Shown here in pieces: positions 55,460-64,000 of a stretch of 64,000 nt of DNA. The stretch comes from Sarcodiotheca gaudichaudii. Its lineage: Eukaryota; Rhodophyta; Florideophyceae; Gigartinales; Solieriaceae. Under the pieces are notes generated by a model, which was given only the letters and a program-made list of their open reading frames with translations, was not told the origin of the DNA and ran no database searches. The stretch is taken from the NCBI GenBank assembly GCA_032355985.1, contig JAUKVZ010000001.1:62001-126000 (forward strand). The letters are read 5' to 3'. How positions within the stretch are numbered: position 1 is the stretch's first letter; the number at the start of each line of letters is the position of its first letter. Made by a program: the position numbers and the translations under genes.

Positions 55460-56788
55460 CTAGTACGAGCGTTCAATGCGGGCATCCGGATAGTAGTGCC
55501 GCAAAATCGCCAGGGATGAAAACCCTTCGGTGGCCATCGCCTGGGCTCCGTACTGGCACAGCCCGACGCCATGCCCGAAGCCGCGGCCTCGAATCAGGAT
55601 GTCCCGACCTCTCACTTCGAACTCCAGATCGCCGCTGCGAACCCTCAATTTGGACGGTGGCTTTGATAGGCCCTTTGCCCCACGAAAGTTGCACGCGGTG
55701 CGCAGTTGTTCGGCGGAGATCTTCCATGTGTTCCCGGAGGCGTCCGAGATTCCGTAGGCGGATGGCCGGCCGATGGAATTCCAAGCGACAGGCTCGATTT
55801 TTGTGATGCTGTGCAGTTTTCGCACGGAAAGCCCGTGATGTGCTCCAAATGCGGAAATGCGGCGCACCAGGTCATCCGTCGAGCGTTTGACCTCCCATCG
55901 TCGGTACGGGCTCTTGGCGCAGGTGCAGTCGCGAGCATGCGCCTGAATGGGGGGGGCGAGATTGAACTGAGTCGCCGCCGTGACAGGCCACGTGTCGGCC
56001 GCTGAGGCGGCGCGTCCGCCGCAGGTGCTGGAGTAATAGGCTCGCAGCACGCCGTCATCGGACGTCATGACGAGGCCGATCGTCTTCGATACGGCTTCCT
56101 GAGCGGTTCGATTCGTCGTTGCGCCGGCGTATGCCTGATCCTGAACGGAGCCTTCAATGTCAAAATAGGCGCCTTTGGAGCGCCTGCGATTCATTTCGTG
56201 CAGGGCGTATGAGCGGGCGGCGATTGCCTGCGCTTCGTACGCCGAAGGCGCCCAGCTGGCATAGAGCTCCTTGGAGAGCACGCCGGGGAGGTAGAGCTCG
56301 ATCGGAATCTCTTCGATCAGGTCGAACGTGCGGGATCGAGCGCCGGGTGTTGGGTAGAGATCCAGCGCGCCATCGTGGCGGGCGTCCTTGAGTCGGACGA
56401 CGGTGCTGGGCCCGGATTCGAATCGCAGGGAGGCCGTGCGATCGAAGAATCGCCGCTCGCCGGAGGCGTCCTTGACGACGAAGCCGCCCACGCTGAGGTT
56501 GACATCGATGGGCTGGCGCAACACTCGAGCCTGCGATCGCTTGCCGAGCGGGGTCACGAGGACATCGCCTTCACCCTCGAGCTTGAGCGTGTCGAGTGCG
56601 GAGTCGAGGCGAACGCGGATGTTGGGCGTTTCGACCATGCGGGCGGCGTTCGTGACGCTCGGCTGCATGGTTGTGGGGCGGCTGGATCGGCAGGAAGGCG
56701 CAAAACCGATGGCGACGATCGCGATCAATGCGACCAGCACCAGTGGAAACATGCGTGCGCCTGCGACTCGAGCGGATCCTGCGTCCAT
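55460..56788 (-). CDS. SpoIID/LytB-domain exported protein
   Basis: A 442-residue protein. The N-terminus is a membrane signal (FPLVLVALIAIVAIGF) with Cys in APSCRSS; it may be a lipoprotein. The SpoIID domain runs from about residue 150: VLSKELYASWAPSAYEAQAI, AARSYAL, YYSSTCGGRAASA, RGFGHGVGLCQYGAQAMA. This family includes the sporulation lytic transglycosylase SpoIID, so it may cut peptidoglycan. AAGGGGG lies 8 nt before the ATG at 56788; a TTG 33 nt earlier is less likely. Confidence 0.87.
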   Translation of the reverse strand: MDAGSARVAGARMFPLVLVALIAIVAIGFAPSCRSSRPTTMQPSVTNAARMVETPNIRVRLDSALDTLKLEGEGDVLVTPLGKRSQARVLRQPIDVNLSVGGFVVKDASGERRFFDRTASLRFESGPSTVVRLKDARHDGALDLYPTPGARSRTFDLIEEIPIELYLPGVLSKELYASWAPSAYEAQAIAARSYALHEMNRRRSKGAYFDIEGSVQDQAYAGATTNRTAQEAVSKTIGLVMTSDDGVLRAYYSSTCGGRAASAADTWPVTAATQFNLAPPIQAHARDCTCAKSPYRRWEVKRSTDDLVRRISAFGAHHGLSVRKLHSITKIEPVAWNSIGRPSAYGISDASGNTWKISAEQLRTACNFRGAKGLSKPPSKLRVRSGDLEFEVRGRDILIRGRGFGHGVGLCQYGAQAMATEGFSSLAILRHYYPDARIERSY

Positions 56789-56966
56789 GCGGATGGCCCC
56801 CTTGTCCGGTGGTCCAGTCAAGGTCTCTTCATTGAGACTTCGGCGTCAGCCGGGCAGCGACACTGCGCTTCCCGGAGAACGCCTGCGCTCACACTGATGC
56901 TACCGCCTTCGTGTCGTGCGGGCGCTTTGTTTTGCCGAGAATCTCGAAGCGACGCGCGGTCCGGAC

Positions 56967-57905
56967 TCAGAACGCGAGCTGTCGCAGAGAGAGACCGTGA
57001 TCGGACAGCTTCTCGTTGATCTCGACGAGCGATGTGGCGCCGAAGTTCTTGACACCCATCAACTCCGCCTCGGTGCGCGACGCCAGTTCGCCGATCGTGC
57101 GGATGTTGAGCATCTGCAAGGCCTTGCGGGCTCGGACACTGAGATTGAGGTCGCTGACGGGCTTATTGAGAATGGCTTCGGAGTTGCTCTTGCGCGCCTG
57201 GTCGTACACCTCACGGCGAACGACGCGCTGCTGATCCTCAAGCCGTTGCCCGAGTCGAAGCTTCTTCTGGGCGAGCATCTGCTTGATCTCGACCAGCGAC
57301 GTCTCGCCGAAGTTCTTATATGCCAGCAGTTCCGGCTCGGAAACGCGAAGAAGATCGCCCAGCGTGCGGATGTTCATCTTCTTCAGGCAGTTTCGCGCTC
57401 GGACGGAAAGCTCGAAGTCGGTGACGGGCGTGTCGAGCAGCGCGCTGCGCTTGGCCAGATCGCGATCCTGCTCTTCGTCGTAGTACATCGAACGCGAGGC
57501 GATGACATCCTTCATGAAGAGGCGGGCGCGCTCGTGGTCGGGCTTGGTGTCGAGCACCTGCCGCAGGCACTTCTCGGCGGCGGCGTAATCGCCTCGATCC
57601 TCGTAGAGGACGGCGAGATTGAGCAGGATGTTCAGCGGTGCGCGATGGGAGCGGTTGGCCTGCTCGTAGAGAGAGATGGCTTCTTCATCTTCACCAGCCA
57701 TGTCGAGCGCGAATGCGAGCTTGAAGATCGCGCTGTCGTTGGAAGGATCCGCTGCGACGGCCTTTCGATACTCGCTGATCGCCAACTCGTGATCGCCATC
57801 GGATTCCGCTGTGGCGGCGGCCTGGAGATGCCGGGCTGACGCCTCCGGATCACCCTTTTCGGTTTCGTCGGCGCCAATGAGGATGTCCATGGGATCCTGA
57901 TTCAT
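56967..57905 (-). CDS. TPR protein carrying two RNA polymerase alpha-CTD-like domains
   Basis: A 312-residue protein with AGGAG before the ATG at 57905. Residues about 30-135 are TPRs (ELAISEYRKAVAADPSNDSA, YAAAEKCLRQVLDTKPDHER). Residues about 157-222 and 246-308 are two copies of the RpoA C-terminal domain (PVTDFELSVRARNCLKKMNI and PVSDLNLSVRARKALQMLNI, each ending in KNFGxTSLVEI). Arg265 of E. coli RpoA, which contacts UP-element DNA, has counterparts at R169 and R258. Asn268 is kept only in the first copy. A zinc site, RNA polymerase core or sigma domain is absent. It could bind A-T-rich promoter DNA or recruit activators away from polymerase. Confidence 0.88.
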   Translation of the reverse strand: MNQDPMDILIGADETEKGDPEASARHLQAAATAESDGDHELAISEYRKAVAADPSNDSAIFKLAFALDMAGEDEEAISLYEQANRSHRAPLNILLNLAVLYEDRGDYAAAEKCLRQVLDTKPDHERARLFMKDVIASRSMYYDEEQDRDLAKRSALLDTPVTDFELSVRARNCLKKMNIRTLGDLLRVSEPELLAYKNFGETSLVEIKQMLAQKKLRLGQRLEDQQRVVRREVYDQARKSNSEAILNKPVSDLNLSVRARKALQMLNIRTIGELASRTEAELMGVKNFGATSLVEINEKLSDHGLSLRQLAF

Positions 57906-58110
57906 GCGTATTCGCTCCTGCGAACGGTGTGGTCGGGCACAGGCGCCTCTCAGCGAGGATTCGGCTCGCTGCTGAGGTCGGCCGGCCGCCATGAAATTCG
58001 TTTCAGTCTTTCGCAGCCGGAAGCGGGCCGCGGGCACAGCGTTTCTGGCTGAAAAGACAGCATAGGACGCCGACGCGAGCGGCTCAACTGACGCCGGCGC
58101 GGATCGCGTT

Positions 58111-59625
58111 TCAGGGCTCGGCGGTCATCAGCTCCAGCGCCTCGGCCGTCTCGACGGCGCTTCCGGGCTCCCGGTCGAGCAGGCGGATGCGTCGCCACGC
58201 GCCACGCAGGTATCGGATGCTCATCGCGCCGCCATAGGTGATGAGATAGATCGATGCGGCGATCCACGGCCCGATCGATCGAAGTTCGGGGAAGAAGCGG
58301 ACCATGAAGAGTCCGCCGCCAATCAGGAAGGTCCAGCTGAGCAGGGCGGTCATGATGCCGGGCCAGACGGTGTCTCCGGCGCCTCGAAGGGCGCCTGTCA
58401 GCGTGATGCCGATGGCGTCGAAGATCTGGAAGATGGCGGCGCAGATCAGGACCAGGCTGCCCAGCCTGAGGATCTCGGCCGCCTCCGCGGGCGGGACATC
58501 CGATCCGATGAAGAGCGAGACCATGGGCTTGCGGAAGAGAAGGAACAAGCAGCCGCACAGGCCCATGTAGGTGATGGCGACCTTCATGGCGAGCCAGGTG
58601 CGGGCGGCCGCGAGATCGTGCCGGCCCATGCCGATGTATTTGCCGACGACGGCGGTCACGGCGATGGACAGACCGATGGTGGGCATGAAGGACAGCATCA
58701 TCCACCGGATGCCGATCCAGCCGGCGGCGTTATCCAGATCGCTGATGCCTCCGATGATCACCGTCATCATCATGAACCAGCCCATCATCTCATTGAGATG
58801 AAGCAGGCCCTGCGGCCATCCGATGCGAATGATGTCCGCATTGATGCGAAGCGAAGGGCGCCAGCCGGAGCGTGTGCCGTATTTCGCATTCAGCTTCGGC
58901 CCGAGGAAGAGCGCGAAGGGGATCATGAACTCGACGAATCCGCTGATGACGGTGCCGACGGCGGCGCCCTGCACGCCCCATTCGGGAAAGCCGAACTTGC
59001 CGAAGATCAGGCAGTAGTTGAAGAAGACGTTGACGATATTGCTCACCAGCGTGGCGGCGAAGATCGGCACAGGGCGATGGATGCCGTAGAAGAAGTGTCC
59101 GAGCGCACGGCCGCTGACGACGAAGATGGCGCCGACCAGAAGGATGCGGGCGTAGTCCGTCTGCATCGCGACGATTTCGGGGTCGTAGACGACGCCGTGG
59201 CCATTCTTAGTGAAGAAACCACGGAACGCTTCGATGCCGTCCCAGACCCATGGGAAAATGGCGGCAAAGGGAAGAAAGACGACAAGCCAGATAACGCCGC
59301 CGAGCCAGATGCCATTCCACGGATAGTGCGGCGTTCGCTTCGGGCGATCAGCGCCAAAGTTCTGGCTGACGTAGGTGTTGATGACGCTGAAGACGCCGAT
59401 GACGGTGGAGATCAATGCGAATGCGATGATGCCGCCATTGCCCTGCGCGGCGACTGCGTCGGGGCTGACCTCGCTGAGCATCCACGAGTCGACAAACTGC
59501 GCGAACGAATAGGACAGCATCGTCGCGGCGACGGGCGCGGCGATGACCAGTAATTCGACGAGCGGCGAGCGTCCCTCGGGAACGCCAGGGATCGCCGTCC
59601 TGGATTCGGGTGTGGAAGATGACAT
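58111..59625 (-). CDS. MATE-family multidrug efflux transporter
   Basis: A 504-residue protein with about 12 transmembrane helices in two six-helix bundles. LVIAAPVAATMLSYSFAQFV at the start, ALGHFFYGIHRPVPIF in the middle and GITLTGALRGAGDTVW near the end are MatE repeats typical of the NorM type. It exports drugs or toxic compounds in exchange for Na+ or H+. TACACT lies 18-19 nt before the expected transcript start region upstream of the ATG at 59625. Confidence 0.9.
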   Translation of the reverse strand: MSSSTPESRTAIPGVPEGRSPLVELLVIAAPVAATMLSYSFAQFVDSWMLSEVSPDAVAAQGNGGIIAFALISTVIGVFSVINTYVSQNFGADRPKRTPHYPWNGIWLGGVIWLVVFLPFAAIFPWVWDGIEAFRGFFTKNGHGVVYDPEIVAMQTDYARILLVGAIFVVSGRALGHFFYGIHRPVPIFAATLVSNIVNVFFNYCLIFGKFGFPEWGVQGAAVGTVISGFVEFMIPFALFLGPKLNAKYGTRSGWRPSLRINADIIRIGWPQGLLHLNEMMGWFMMMTVIIGGISDLDNAAGWIGIRWMMLSFMPTIGLSIAVTAVVGKYIGMGRHDLAAARTWLAMKVAITYMGLCGCLFLLFRKPMVSLFIGSDVPPAEAAEILRLGSLVLICAAIFQIFDAIGITLTGALRGAGDTVWPGIMTALLSWTFLIGGGLFMVRFFPELRSIGPWIAASIYLITYGGAMSIRYLRGAWRRIRLLDREPGSAVETAEALELMTAEP

Positions 59626-59698
59626 GCGCCGGGCTCAAACCCGCAGAGTGTAGGGTTCCGGCGCTGGTCGGTTTCACGGAGGCGCAGATTGAGGCTGG

Positions 59699-59935
59699 CT
59701 ACGCGGCGTCGGAGCCGGCTCGCGACAGCTTGACCTGCGCGACGGCGGCGTCGGCCTCCTTGCGAAGACGTGAGGCAAGATCCGAGGGCAACGTGAGTTC
59801 CGACGCGGCCTGCCTGGCGTCCTGCGCGGTCCAGGCGACGACGGACGCCCAGTTGTCATCCTGCTGCAGCCGCAAGCAGTCTCCCTTGAGCATGGCCAGC
59901 AGCTTCACGGCATACGTCTCATCGCTCGGTGTCAT
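59699..59935 (-). CDS. Small protein of unknown function
   Basis: A 78-residue soluble, helical, Ala/Asp-rich protein (MTPSDETYAVKLLAMLKGDC, LRLQQDDNWASVVAWTAQDA). The ATG at 59935 has GGAGGAGAGAG just upstream, which supports it as a real gene; the in-frame extension upstream is unsupported. No family is recognised. It follows no partner on its strand within 170 bp, so it may be monocistronic or read with the MATE gene downstream. Confidence 0.66.
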   Translation of the reverse strand: MTPSDETYAVKLLAMLKGDCLRLQQDDNWASVVAWTAQDARQAASELTLPSDLASRLRKEADAAVAQVKLSRAGSDAA

Positions 59936-60093
59936 CAGATCTCTCTCCTCCGGGTGTGCGCTTATCCACCGGGGAAGTAGCGCCGCGCGTGCCAATCGGC
60001 ATCGATCGCTCCGTGGCGCCTTTTCCCGGACGGGCGTCGCGTCCGGGCAGCGCCGGCGTCGCCCTGGGGCAACAGTCGCCGGGAGAACTCGTC

Positions 60094-60102
60094 TGCTAGC
60101 AT
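60094..60102 (+). promoter_or_regulatory. Extended -10 element adjoining the scpB start codon
   Basis: TGCTAGCAT matches an extended -10 (TGnTAnnnT) and ends 6 nt before the ATG at 60109. The gap CTGGCT has no Shine-Dalgarno, so a leaderless mRNA is expected. Confidence 0.5.
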
Positions 60103-60108
60103 CTGGCT

Positions 60109-60822
60109 ATGGCGAACAAGACGTCCGGAAAACCAGTCGTCGTCGAGGCGAAGCCGGAGAGCATCGATGTCTCGGACAGTGATCGGCAGGAGGCCGATGC
60201 GCCTTTGGTCGGATCCGTCGAGGCGATTCTTCTGACGAGCGATAAGCCGCTCCGTCCGGCGAAGATCGCCGAGGCGCTGAGCCTGGAAGGCGATGCGCCC
60301 GCCCGGCGCGTGGACGAGGCGATCGAGACGCTGAACACGCAGTACGACGAATCAGGCCGCGCGTTTCGCATCGAGAAAGTCGGCGGCGGCTACCGGATGA
60401 TGACGAAGCCGGAGTTTGCGGACGCTGTGGCGCAGTTCCAGGCGGCACGCGCGACACAGAAGCTGAGTCGGGCGGCGATCGAGACGCTTTCGATCATTGC
60501 GTATCGCCAGCCGGTGACGCGCGCCCAACTGGAAGCGATTCGCGGCGTCGCGTGCGGCGAGATCCTGCGAACGCTTCTGGAGCGCCGGCTGATCGCCATC
60601 GTTGGTCGAGCGGAAGAGCTTGGCAGACCGATGCTGTATGGAACATCAAAGCAGTTCCTGGAGCTGTTCGGTCTGGCCAGCTTGAAGGATCTGCCTTCGG
60701 TCAGCGATCTGGCATCGTCCGCAGCGCGTGCAGTGGCGGCGCCACGCGGCGGCGCGAAAGAGCCCGCTGCAGAACCATCGGGAGCAGATGACAATGACAG
60801 CGCTCCAGCAGAGGAAACCTGA
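60109..60822 (+). CDS. scpB: Segregation and condensation protein B
   Basis: A 237-residue protein with two winged-helix domains: VGSVEAILLTSDKPLRPAKI and IEKVGGGYRMMTKPEFADAV, then LSRAAIETLSIIAYRQPVTR, AQLEAIRGV, and GRPMLYGTSKQFLELFGL. It joins ScpA and SMC in the chromosome condensin. The C-terminal 45 residues are a low-complexity extension. scpA is not next to it. The gene appears to be transcribed without a leader and is directly followed by a lipoprotein gene (TGAATG). Confidence 0.95.
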   Translation: MANKTSGKPVVVEAKPESIDVSDSDRQEADAPLVGSVEAILLTSDKPLRPAKIAEALSLEGDAPARRVDEAIETLNTQYDESGRAFRIEKVGGGYRMMTKPEFADAVAQFQAARATQKLSRAAIETLSIIAYRQPVTRAQLEAIRGVACGEILRTLLERRLIAIVGRAEELGRPMLYGTSKQFLELFGLASLKDLPSVSDLASSAARAVAAPRGGAKEPAAEPSGADDNDSAPAEET

Positions 60823-61308
60823 ATGACCCTTTCATCATCGAGATCACGCACACGACGACTCGGCGTTTCCGTCCTTCTGGGCGCGAGCGCGGTTCTGAGC
60901 GCCCTGAGCGGATGCGCTGTGTATGAAATGAAGGGCAAGGCCATCGAAGGCGATGTGAGTTTCATTGCGCTCGTGGCCGCCGACGATCCTCGTCTGGATG
61001 GGCCGGGCATTTCCGGCGTGAAGGTTCGACTGGAAGCGGATCCGGAGAAACTGAATCGCGAGGTCGCCGGCGAGGCGGTCACGGACGGGAATGGGGATTT
61101 CTCCATTCCCTTTGATCGGGTGGGCGCCGGAATGCTTCTCTATGACGTGGGCGTGATGGCTCGCCGCAAGGACTTCGAGCCGGCGGAATCCAAATTCAGC
61201 CTGCCGCCCTCGAGCAAGCGGGTGCTGATCATGCTTGCGCCGGGTCGGGACACGGCGCATTGGCGTTCAGATAATGAATTAATGGAAGAAGCGGACAAGT
61301 ATCGTTGA
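60823..61308 (+). CDS. Lipoprotein with carboxypeptidase-regulatory-like/transthyretin-like fold
   Basis: A 161-residue protein. Signal and lipobox LSGC at about residue 31. The rest (GPGISGVKVRLEADPEKLNR, GEAVTDGNGDFSIPFDRVG, AGMLLYDVGVMARRKDF) resembles the CarboxypepD_reg/Cna-B beta-sandwich, including the T-D-x-N-G-D-F turn. Its start follows the scpB stop with no gap. It may be a periplasmic binding or structural protein; the role is unknown. Confidence 0.8.
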   Translation: MTLSSSRSRTRRLGVSVLLGASAVLSALSGCAVYEMKGKAIEGDVSFIALVAADDPRLDGPGISGVKVRLEADPEKLNREVAGEAVTDGNGDFSIPFDRVGAGMLLYDVGVMARRKDFEPAESKFSLPPSSKRVLIMLAPGRDTAHWRSDNELMEEADKYR

Positions 61309-61359
61309 CCTGCCCGCTCCGGTTGAATCCATCGCCCTTTCGGTGCGTATGAATTGACG

Positions 61360-62583
61360 ATGCGATCAGCCCGACGCCAATACCACGCCAGCTCTGCGGG
61401 GCTGATCTATCTGCTCGTGACGGTCTTTCTGGGCGTCGGCGCCGTCAACAGCCAGAACAATCTGCTCTTTCTCGCATTTGGCCTCGCCCTCGGCGCGCTG
61501 CTGGTCTCCGGGCTGGTGAGCGGGATGATGCTTCTGCATCTTGAGGTGGAGCGCGAGTCGCCGAACTCGACAACCGTTGGTGAAGCGGTGCGGATCCGAT
61601 ACCGGGTGCGCAATACGAGTCGGCGCGTGCCGGCTTTCGCCCTGCGCATCAGTGAGGCGCGGGGACGGCGCAAGCGGCGTGATTCACAACCTGTGCGCGA
61701 CTGGACGAAGTTCTTTCCGGCGCCCGAGGCGTTCATTCCGCATCTTGCGCGCCATGGCGTTCGATACGTTGAGGCGCTCGTGCCTGCGATGGCGCGGGGA
61801 GACGCACGTCTCAATCTCATTCGAGTCGATACGCGCTTTCCGTTTGGGATCATTCGCAAGTCGGTCGTTTTCGAGCAGCCTGATCATGTGCTGATCCGGC
61901 CCGAACAGATTGCCGCTGAGGGCGTGAGTCCGTTCGCATCGGGCATCCTGGATGCGCAGGACGCCGCGGAGCGTCCGACGCTTGGGCGCGGCCTCGAGTT
62001 TCTGGGCGTGCGTGAATACGTGCCGGGTGATTCGCGTCGTTCAATCGCTTGGCGGCCTTCGGCGCGGCGCGGCGAGCTTGTGGTTCGGGAGCACATGACG
62101 CCGATGCCGCAACGAACCACGATCTGTGTGGATCTTGCCGGCGATGCGCAGCGCGACGGTCGTCGACCGAACATGAATGAATCGCCGGAGTCGGACGCCA
62201 ACGAGCGCGCAATCAGCATGGCTGCGTGGTTTGTAGATCGGCTTGCTCGCGCCGGCAATGATGTCGCTCTTGAAGCGCCGCGCGCGGGGATTACCACGGG
62301 ATTCAGCGCCGCAGGAATGACAGGCGTTCCGATGACGACGCGCTGGAAGGGTCATCTGATGGATGCGCTTGCATCGATTGATCTGGCTGCGCTTGTGGAT
62401 CGCGAGTCCGCGGCATGGGCGCCGGGCCGGGGTTCGAGCGTCATTGTGGTGCATGCCGGCGAGTGGTCTGATCAGAACTGGCCCGCTTCGGCGACGCATG
62501 TTGATGCGTCCATCCCTGAAGAAGGCGCCGCGGAGTCTTCACGGGCGGCGTCCCCGACCGTCATTGCGGGGACGGCGGCATGA
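61360..62583 (+). CDS. DUF58 domain-containing membrane protein
   Basis: A 407-residue protein. Two N-terminal transmembrane helices (SAGLIYLLVTVFLGVGAVNS and LLFLAFGLALGALLVSGLVS) are followed by the DUF58 signature RGLEFLGVREYVPGDSRRSI, AWRPSARRGELVVREH, a von Willebrand A-related domain. Family members are encoded with transglutaminase-like and MoxR genes. A TTG two codons upstream is an alternative start. The next gene begins at ATGA overlapping this stop, so the two are translationally coupled. Confidence 0.9.
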   Translation: MRSARRQYHASSAGLIYLLVTVFLGVGAVNSQNNLLFLAFGLALGALLVSGLVSGMMLLHLEVERESPNSTTVGEAVRIRYRVRNTSRRVPAFALRISEARGRRKRRDSQPVRDWTKFFPAPEAFIPHLARHGVRYVEALVPAMARGDARLNLIRVDTRFPFGIIRKSVVFEQPDHVLIRPEQIAAEGVSPFASGILDAQDAAERPTLGRGLEFLGVREYVPGDSRRSIAWRPSARRGELVVREHMTPMPQRTTICVDLAGDAQRDGRRPNMNESPESDANERAISMAAWFVDRLARAGNDVALEAPRAGITTGFSAAGMTGVPMTTRWKGHLMDALASIDLAALVDRESAAWAPGRGSSVIVVHAGEWSDQNWPASATHVDASIPEEGAAESSRAASPTVIAGTAA

Positions 62584-64000
62584 GGCTCTTTTCATCGTTT
62601 GAACGTTGTCTGTTCATCACCGTCGGACTCGGGGTACTCGTCTTCGCCATCGCCGATGGCGATGTGGCGCTCTTCTTCGGCGCTCTTCCGGTGTGGGCAG
62701 CGTCGTGGTTCATTACGCAGGGTCCAAAGGGCAAGCCACTGCCGCGGCTGATGATCGGCGCGCTGGTGCTTGCTGCGACGGCCTACACGGCGCTGACGGT
62801 GCTGGAGAATCTGGAAGAGTTCGTTCCGGCGATTTCGCGTTATCTCGTGTGGCTGCTGCTGATCAAGCTTTTTGATCGCGTCGAGCCGCGTGATCAGGCG
62901 CAGCTTCTGGTGATCAGTCTCTTCCTTGTCGTCGGCGCATGTCTGACGAGCAACTCGCTGGCGCTTGGCCTTTCGCTGCTGCTTTATCTGCCGATCTTTG
63001 CGTGGACGGCGATGCTGTATCAGTTGCATGCGGGCTCGGCGCGCGTCGAGCGCGGGCTGGCGCGGCTTCGTCCTGCGGATCGTCGGCGCGCGCATGTGAA
63101 GACGGGGCTGAGCGCGATTGTCTGGCGCGACTTCGTCTTTACTGTGTCGATCGCGGGGTTCCTGTCCTTCTTCGCGGCAGTGATCGTGTTCATGATCACG
63201 CCTCGCCAGAGTCTTTCGATGGCGATGGGCGCGTGGGCGGCGCCTTCGGTTGGATCTGAGGTTGGCTTCTCCGACGAGGTGCAACTGGGCGGCGAAGGGC
63301 TGATCAGCGAATCTTCGACGCCGGTGCTCGATCTGCGCATCTCCAACAGCGATGGTGACGATCTCGGGCCGGACATGGAGCATGTGTATCTTCGCGGCGC
63401 CGTGCTGGATTCGTACGTCTCCGGCGCGTGGCGGCGCACGATTTCGCGGCGTCAGCGATCCTCTTCGGAGATGGCTGGATTTTCGGGCAGCCCGACGATG
63501 CTTGGCGGCGAGCGCCCCCTGCCGGAGAACGAGATCATTCAGGAATACACCTATCGAAGCCGCAAGTCCGGCGCGATCTTCGCCATCAATCGGCCTGTGC
63601 AGATTGAGTTTGATCGTCGACTACGCTTCCGCCTCGATCCGACGACGCGGTATATGGAATCAGGCGCTTCCGGTCGGCTGGAAGTGATCGTGTGGTCCTC
63701 GACGGAGCTTTCCAACGAGCGCTCGCGCCGGATGCCGGAGCTTTTTGAATCGGGGCCGATCTTTGAGTTTGGTCAGCAGTTGATTGCGGATGCGGGGCTG
63801 TCGCGCGATCCGGCGGTTCATCACGATCCCAACGACGAAGCGATTGCGTTGCTCTTTCGAGATTATCTAGCGGAGAACTTTCTCTACGACCTGAACATGA
63901 CGGCGCCGGAAGTGACTGAGGATCCGATCGAGATGTTTCTCTTCCGGACGAAGGTTGGTCACTGCGAGTATTTCGCGTCGGCGATGGCGGCGCTTTGCCG
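62580..64000 (+). CDS. Transglutaminase-like membrane protein, TgpA type (3' partial)
   Basis: An open frame of 473 codons runs to the right edge without a stop. The N-terminus has about six transmembrane helices (ALFFGALPVWAASWFITQGP, LSLLLYLPIFAWTAMLYQL, FTVSIAGFLSFFAAVIVFMI), followed by a periplasmic domain. At the edge the sequence reads VGHCEYFASAMAALC, the transglutaminase catalytic Cys motif of the DUF3488/TgpA family; the His and Asp of the triad and any following helix lie outside. It starts ATGA, coupled to the DUF58 gene. The pair is widely conserved; the substrate in these bacteria is unknown. Confidence 0.92.
   Translation, partial: MRLFSSFERCLFITVGLGVLVFAIADGDVALFFGALPVWAASWFITQGPKGKPLPRLMIGALVLAATAYTALTVLENLEEFVPAISRYLVWLLLIKLFDRVEPRDQAQLLVISLFLVVGACLTSNSLALGLSLLLYLPIFAWTAMLYQLHAGSARVERGLARLRPADRRRAHVKTGLSAIVWRDFVFTVSIAGFLSFFAAVIVFMITPRQSLSMAMGAWAAPSVGSEVGFSDEVQLGGEGLISESSTPVLDLRISNSDGDDLGPDMEHVYLRGAVLDSYVSGAWRRTISRRQRSSSEMAGFSGSPTMLGGERPLPENEIIQEYTYRSRKSGAIFAINRPVQIEFDRRLRFRLDPTTRYMESGASGRLEVIVWSSTELSNERSRRMPELFESGPIFEFGQQLIADAGLSRDPAVHHDPNDEAIALLFRDYLAENFLYDLNMTAPEVTEDPIEMFLFRTKVGHCEYFASAMAALC

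Overview
The window is about 62% G+C bacterial chromosome, densely coded on both strands. It carries no insertion sequence, prophage, CRISPR array or rRNA that I can recognise. The best fit is a planctomycete of the Phycisphaerae type. Two exported proteins end in Cys-bracketed dockerin-like modules with paired DxxGDG...W motifs, one of them on an HExxH metalloprotease of the kind common in Phycisphaerales. The window also has a protein joining TPRs to two RNA polymerase alpha-CTD modules, many lipoproteins and exported repeat proteins, and a lone flagellar switch gene. Taxonomy is inferred from gene content only.

Layout. 1-9.7 kb: an FG-GAP/VCBS protein cut by the left edge, a glycosyltransferase resembling tRNA-queuosine mannosyltransferase, two secreted zinc metalloproteases and a small anchored protein. 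9.8-13.3 kb: an ABC-2 exporter pair and a membrane protein. 13.4-18.1 kb: a TetR regulator divergent from a five-gene stress operon (AhpD-like, DUF1348, an exported isochorismatase-YHS fusion, OsmC, azoreductase-like), with a palindromic operator inside the promoter. 18.3-20.5 kb: tRNA-Gly(GCC) with its own promoter and terminator, then dsbD. 20.7-32.7 kb: fliM, then a translation operon (nusA, infB, ylxP-like, rbfA, a degenerate endonuclease III-like protein, a 1209-residue TPR lipoprotein, yebC). A roughly 400-nt non-coding leader rich in hairpins precedes nusA. 32.7-40.4 kb: glutathione peroxidase, a tandem PTPS/QueD protein, queC coupled to an exported protein, two lipoproteins and a Xer recombinase. 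40.5-48.7 kb: an alpha/beta hydrolase, a CpeT-like/FKBP fusion, prfB with a programmed +1 frameshift at a UAA codon, an ECF sigma factor with a membrane partner, and an aminotransferase. 48.8-52.1 kb: rpsO-pnp and a cold-shock gene with a long structured leader. 52.2-64 kb: histidine kinase, tryptophan 2,3-dioxygenase, PAS-LuxR regulator, SpoIID-like lipoprotein, the TPR/alpha-CTD protein, a MATE pump, scpB, and a DUF58-transglutaminase pair running off the right edge.

Themes. Information processing dominates: nusA/infB/rbfA, rpsO/pnp, prfB, csp, a tRNA gene and queuosine-related genes. Several of these have visible RNA-level control (structured leaders, a frameshift site). Several genes have a TAnnnT -10-like hexamer only 6-8 nt before the start codon and no Shine-Dalgarno, which suggests leaderless transcription alongside ordinary SD-led genes.
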